From contig JAHEGF010000046.1 of NCBI GenBank assembly GCA_024645155.1, positions 7,420 to 16,962 of the forward strand: a DNA stretch of 9,543 nt. Reading direction: 5' to 3'. The first letter of the stretch is position 1, and the number at the start of each line of letters is the position of its first letter. Source of the stretch: Phyllobacteriaceae bacterium. GTDB taxonomy: Bacteria; Pseudomonadota; Alphaproteobacteria; Rhizobiales; Rhizobiaceae. This document shows, in pieces, positions 1 through 9,543 of the stretch. The translations under genes were made by a program, and so were the position numbers. Under the pieces are notes generated by a model that was not told where the DNA came from, did no database searches, and was given only the letters and a program-made list of their open reading frames with translations.

Positions 1-3621
<3,621 letters not shown>

Positions 3622-3630
3622 GCACAAACC

Positions 3631-3738
3631 GGCGCCGCCGGCATTCGGCGGTGTCTTTCGCGGCCTTCGTGGCCGGATACAGGAACAGACGAGGGCGATG
3701 CAAACTGTCGCCCGCCCACGCATCAGGGGTAAGACCCC
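3631..3738 (+). promoter_or_regulatory. Hairpin cluster in the rpoB-rpoC spacer
   Basis: The 132-nt spacer between rpoB and rpoC contains four consecutive potential RNA hairpins. Stem one is 3631-3639 with 3647-3655, nine pairs including two G-U, loop of 7, followed by only three T. Stem two is CGGCC 3661-3665 with GGCCG 3671-3675. Stem three is GGGCGA 3693-3698 with TCGCCC 3708-3713. Stem four is GGGGT 3726-3730 with ACCCC 3734-3738, three bases before the rpoC Shine-Dalgarno. The pairings are seen directly. A role in RNA processing, partial termination or setting the RpoB:RpoC ratio is inference. The first stem lacks a proper U-tract, so it is not a convincing terminator. Confidence 0.45.
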
Positions 3739-3753
3739 GGCAAGGAGAACGGC

Positions 3754-7968
<4,215 letters not shown>

Positions 7969-7994
7969 TCGCCATCGTGCCATTGCTACAGCAA

Positions 7995-8026
7995 GGGCCG
8001 CCGGGTAATACCAGGCGGCCCTTTTT
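7995..8026 (+). terminator. Intrinsic terminator of the rpoBC transcript
   Basis: GGGCCGCC (7995-8002) pairs perfectly with GGCGGCCC (8014-8021), giving an 8-bp GC-rich stem. The 11-nt loop can itself close by GGT/ACC. TTTTT follows at 8022-8026. It lies 26 nt after the rpoC stop. The T-run is on the plus-strand side only, so it should act on rpoC transcripts and not on the opposing minus-strand gene. Confidence 0.93.
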
Positions 8027-8080
8027 ATATACAAAAACGCGAATGTAATTGCCAGTTGCACCGGAATGTTGCAGAAAATA

Positions 8081-8106
8081 TCTCACTATGTGAGATTTCT
8101 CACATA
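8081..8106. promoter_or_regulatory. CRP/FNR-type palindromic operator candidate
   Basis: TATGTGAGA-TT-TCTCACATA (8087-8106) is a perfect 9+2+9 inverted repeat. It contains TGTGA-N6-TCACA, the exact core consensus of the E. coli CRP site. An extra TCTCAC half-site at 8081-8086 makes a second, overlapping palindrome, TCTCAC-TAT-GTGAGA (8081-8095). The symmetry is seen directly. That a CRP/FNR-family protein binds is inference, since several alphaproteobacterial members of that family prefer other half-sites. It sits between the rpoC terminator and a short plus-strand unit, and about 430 bp from the start of the minus-strand gene, so the plus-strand unit is the likelier target. Confidence 0.55.
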
Positions 8107-8221
8107 CTGTTTCTAACAAATGTCCGATGAATATGTGCGGCGGCATATCGATCGGGTCTTTGACCTCCCTGCGCCGCATTTTTGACCGTCCAGACACTGC
8201 CCCGCTGGACGGTCATTTTTT
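8107..8221 (+). ncRNA. Candidate small RNA or micro-ORF transcript
   Basis: This interval lies between the rpoC terminator plus palindrome and a second plus-strand terminator, yet no annotated gene needs that terminator. The start is unknown; CATACT at 8103-8108 is a possible but weak -10. The interval can fold TGCGGCG (8136-8142) with CGCCGCA (8172-8178), followed by TTTTT (8179-8183). The loop holds a small GGTC-TTT-GACC hairpin and CCTCCC, which resembles an anti-Shine-Dalgarno sequence. An ORF of 21 codons (8120-8185, beginning MSDEYVRRHIDR) and another of 34 codons (8127-8231) are also open; neither has a clear ribosome site. It could instead be only a back-up terminator region for rpoC read-through. 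No known RNA family was recognised. Confidence 0.3.
8184..8221 (+). terminator. Second plus-strand intrinsic terminator
   Basis: GACCGTCCAG (8184-8193) pairs perfectly with CTGGACGGTC (8205-8214), a 10-bp stem with an 11-nt loop. A single A and then TTTTTT (8216-8221) follow. Read on the minus strand the stem is followed by AAAAA, so it would not terminate the gene at 8246-8536, which converges on it. It therefore implies plus-strand transcription entering from 8107-8183 or read-through from rpoC. Confidence 0.88.
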
Positions 8222-8245
8222 GCCCGATTGACGAGTTTCGTATCT

Positions 8246-8536
8246 TCAGTCGCCAAACGGGTCCTGAAAGGTCACTATCGAAACTTCACCCTCTAGTGCT
8301 CCCTGATAGGCCGAAATATGTGGCTCTTCCTCCGGCTGACCTTGCAGTTCGCCAATCTGGTCGAGATCTGCTTTTGCAAACCCCTCCGTAGCCAGTGCTT
8401 CCAGGGCCTTGCGCACAGCGGTATCATCATCGGGTGCGGTCAATAAGACATGAAAACCTTCGGCTTCGTCGTCGTCTTCATCGCGCCACACCCTGCCAAC
8501 GATAATGTAGACCGGTTTGCTGTCCTGCTCGCTCAT
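8246..8536 (-). CDS. Small acidic protein of unknown function
   Basis: I do not recognise a named family or function. The protein has 96 residues and is very acidic: about a quarter are Asp or Glu, including EDDDE (20-24), DDD (36-38) and EEE (69-71), with about six Lys or Arg. It has no signal peptide, membrane segment or cysteine. The pattern suggests a small alpha/beta cytoplasmic fold: strand YIIVGRVW (10-17), strand FHVLLTA (28-34), helix DTAVRKALEALATEGF (38-53), then strand GEVSIVTF (83-90). The start is ATG at 8536-8534, preceded by GGGGA with an 8-nt gap. It is on the strand opposite its neighbours, converging with rpoC and diverging from the str promoter. No minus-strand terminator is visible. 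The ribosome site and protein-like composition make a real gene likely. The opposite strand is also partly open but looks less protein-like. Confidence 0.8.
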   Translation of the reverse strand: MSEQDSKPVYIIVGRVWRDEDDDEAEGFHVLLTAPDDDTAVRKALEALATEGFAKADLDQIGELQGQPEEEPHISAYQGALEGEVSIVTFQDPFGD

Positions 8537-8714
8537 GACCTGATTCCCCGTGATTTGATGCCCTTATTCGACGCTGAAGGCGCCAAGTGCAACTGGCAAT
8601 CCGATTGGAGTTGAAATCATTCATCAGGTATATCGATAAATCGGGTTCGGTGCCGGTTTCTGCCACTCCGGTCTATTCGCCGGATCACCCGGTATTATTA
8701 TTGCGCGGCAAGGG

Positions 8715-8743
8715 TTGACGCGATTCCCCGTTGCGGCTATAGC
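8715..8743 (+). promoter_or_regulatory. Sigma-70-type promoter of the str operon
   Basis: TTGACG (8715-8720) and TATAGC (8738-8743) are separated by exactly 17 nt, a near-ideal housekeeping promoter for an alphaproteobacterium. The predicted start is near A8750, leaving a leader of about 244 nt before rpsL. The bases after the -10 (8744-8749, GCCTGC) are GC-rich, a feature linked to stringent (ppGpp) control of ribosomal promoters; that control is inference here. AT-rich sequence at 8692-8702 could assist the polymerase. Confidence 0.8.
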
Positions 8744-8749
8744 GCCTGC

Positions 8750-8993
8750 ACACAAGCCGATGTGAGGCTGGCTTATCCGAAGCGACACGCTTTGGAGGAC
8801 GTCTCAAACAAGGCTTATTTTTTGTGAGCGAAAGACATTCACTGGTGCATGAGGCGTCATACGCTTCCTCTGCGTGTCTATCGGGCAAGGCTGCTGCGGC
8901 GGCGTTTGGCCCGGTATTGTGTTTGGAAAACAATCGCAGGGCCGGTCTTTATGGCCGGGTAACATTGGAATTGAAGTTTAAAGGGTATGTGGA
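8750..8993 (+). promoter_or_regulatory. Structured 5' leader of rpsL
   Basis: The predicted untranslated leader is long for a ribosomal protein gene and rich in pairings. Stem A is TCCGAAGCG (8776-8784) with CGCTTTGGA (8788-8796), nine pairs including one G-U. Before it, AAGCC (8754-8758) can pair with GGCTT at 8770-8774 or at 8812-8816; the latter is followed by TTTTTT (8818-8823). Further on, AGAC/GTCT (8833-8836, 8876-8879) encloses ACGC/GCGT (8861-8864, 8872-8875). GGCCC (8908-8912) can pair with GGGCC (8939-8943), enclosing ATTGT/ACAAT (8916-8920, 8930-8934). CCCGG (8910-8914) can alternatively pair with CCGGG (8955-8959). The pairings are seen; regulation is inference. No known riboswitch class was recognised. 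Confidence 0.5.
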
Positions 8994-9365
8994 ATGCCAA
9001 CCGTTAACCAACTGATCCGCAAGCCGCGCACTGCGCCGGTCAAGCGTAACAAGGTTCCGGCCATGCAGCAGAATCCCCAGAAACGGGGCGTTTGCACGCG
9101 CGTCTACACAACGACGCCGAAAAAGCCGAACTCAGCGCTGCGTAAAGTTGCCAAGATCCGTTTGACCAACGGCTTTGAAGTCATTGGCTACATCCCCGGT
9201 GAGGGTCACAATCTTCAGGAACACTCGGTCGTCGCCATTCGCGGCGGTCGCGTGAAGGATCTTCCTGGTGTGCGCTACCATGTAATTCGCGGCGTTCTGG
9301 ATACCCAGGGCGTCAAAAACCGTAAGCAGCGCCGTTCGAAATATGGTGCCAAGCGGCCGAAGTAG
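8994..9365 (+). CDS. rpsL: 30S ribosomal protein S12
   Basis: S12 sits at the decoding centre of the 30S subunit and affects accuracy of tRNA selection. The protein is complete at 123 residues, the usual length. It carries the hallmark stretches TTPKKPNSALRK, GEGHNLQEHSV and GGRVKDLPGVRYH. Lys43 and Lys88 (counting Met1) are the ancestral residues, so the sequence predicts a streptomycin-sensitive S12. Asp89 is present, the residue methylthiolated by RimO in bacteria that have that enzyme. The ATG at 8994 follows AAAGGG (8980-8985) with an 8-nt gap; an upstream ATG at 8987 is out of frame. It is the first gene of the str operon, behind the promoter at 8715-8743, and rpsG follows after 56 nt. 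The order rpsL-rpsG normally continues with fusA and tuf beyond the window. Confidence 0.99.
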   Translation: MPTVNQLIRKPRTAPVKRNKVPAMQQNPQKRGVCTRVYTTTPKKPNSALRKVAKIRLTNGFEVIGYIPGEGHNLQEHSVVAIRGGRVKDLPGVRYHVIRGVLDTQGVKNRKQRRSKYGAKRPK

Positions 9366-9372
9366 GATTTAC

Positions 9373-9399
9373 GGCTTCTGCGCATGTCGCGCTAAAGCC
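9373..9399 (+). promoter_or_regulatory. rpsL-rpsG intercistronic hairpin
   Basis: In the 56-nt gap, GGCTT (9373-9377) pairs with AAGCC (9395-9399), and GCGC (9380-9383) pairs with GCGC (9389-9392) around the loop ATGTC. T9379 and A9394 may add a pair across a small internal irregularity. In E. coli, S7 binds the rpsL-rpsG intercistronic RNA and represses translation of its own and downstream cistrons. This hairpin is in the matching place, but whether S7 binds it is inference. Confidence 0.5.
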
Positions 9400-9421
9400 A
9401 TGACAACGAAGAGACTTAGAC

Positions 9422-9543
9422 ATGTCCCGACGTCACCGTGCAGACAAGCGTGAGATCAACCCGGATCCCAAATTCGGCGATATGGTCATCACGAAATTCA
9501 TGAATGCCATTATGTTTGATGGCAAGAAATCCGTTGCCGAGTC
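9422..9543 (+). CDS. rpsG: 30S ribosomal protein S7, 3' end missing
   Basis: S7 nucleates assembly of the 30S head by binding the 3' domain of 16S rRNA and lies near the E-site tRNA. The window holds 40 codons and two bases, beginning MSRRHRADKREINPDPKFGD and reaching GKKSVAE, the conserved N-terminal region of the family; full S7 in this group is about 156 residues. The ATG follows GAAGAGA (9408-9414) with a 7-nt gap, a modest ribosome site consistent with coupled translation from rpsL. It is cotranscribed with rpsL, and a hairpin in the gap may be its autoregulatory target. Confidence 0.97.
   Translation, partial: MSRRHRADKREINPDPKFGDMVITKFMNAIMFDGKKSVAE

Larger units (their letters stand above)
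8537..8993. other. 457-nt gene-free divergent region before rpsL
   Basis: This region separates the minus-strand small gene from rpsL. Positions 8537-8714 hold the 5' region of the minus gene, one arm of a 14-bp inverted repeat (8587-8600), a weak plus-strand promoter-like pair TTGGAG (8605-8610) and TATATC (8629-8634) with 18-nt spacing, and an AT-rich TATTATTATT stretch just before the main promoter. Positions 8715-8993 hold that promoter and the rpsL leader. No tRNA, rRNA, repeat array or mobile element was seen. A 63-codon plus frame from GTG 8824 into rpsL is probably fortuitous. Confidence 0.7.

Noticed and set aside
3631..3658. Terminator between rpoB and rpoC
   Set aside because: The stem is good but is followed by only TTT and then GC-rich sequence. 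A true terminator would also cut off rpoC, which has no evident promoter of its own here.
8182..8391. Plus-strand 69-codon frame opposite the small acidic protein gene
   Set aside because: It starts inside the second terminator and runs antisense to the better-supported minus-strand gene; its translation looks unstructured.
8048..8600. Miniature transposable element bounded by the 14-bp inverted repeat
   Set aside because: There is no target-site duplication at the outer ends and no transposase. The interval contains an apparently functional gene and a terminator, so a shared regulatory element is the simpler reading.
8478..8666. Minus-strand 62-codon frame overlapping the start of the acidic protein gene
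   Set aside because: It overlaps the better gene in another frame and has no clear ribosome site or protein-like pattern.
8824..9015. 63-codon plus frame from GTG in the rpsL leader, overlapping the rpsL start
   Set aside because: The start is GTG with only a distant AAGG, the composition is unremarkable, and the region is better explained as structured leader. Translational coupling to rpsL cannot be excluded.

Overview
The window is a chromosomal core segment from an alphaproteobacterium, most likely of the order Hyphomicrobiales (Rhizobiales). The RpoB, RpoC, S12 and S7 sequences, the roughly 1400-residue RpoC, the 123-residue S12 and the rpoBC-to-str gene order all fit that group. I judge this from memory of the families; no search was run.

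Layout: positions 1-3621 hold rpoB without its 5' end. A 132-nt spacer rich in small hairpins follows, then complete rpoC (3754-7968) and a strong intrinsic terminator (7995-8026). Positions 7969-8993 form the only non-core stretch. It contains a CRP-type palindrome (8087-8106), a short plus-strand interval that ends in its own terminator (8184-8221) and may encode a small RNA or micro-peptide, and a small acidic protein gene on the minus strand (8246-8536). It also contains a 457-nt gene-free region with a good sigma-70-type promoter (8715-8743) and a leader of about 244 nt. The str operon then begins with rpsL (8994-9365), an intercistronic hairpin and the start of rpsG (9422, cut by the window end).

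The recognised genes supply the transcription and translation machinery. RpoB and RpoC together build the RNA polymerase active centre, and S12 and S7 are 30S ribosomal proteins of the decoding and mRNA/tRNA sites. Their control probably lies in the terminator, the GC-rich discriminator of the str promoter, the structured leader and the rpsL-rpsG hairpin.

No mobile element, CRISPR array, tRNA or rRNA was seen, and nothing here is clearly a new system. The parts most worth a second look are the CRP-like site with its terminator-bounded short unit, the 14-bp inverted repeat around that module, the unidentified acidic protein, and the alternative pairings in the str leader.
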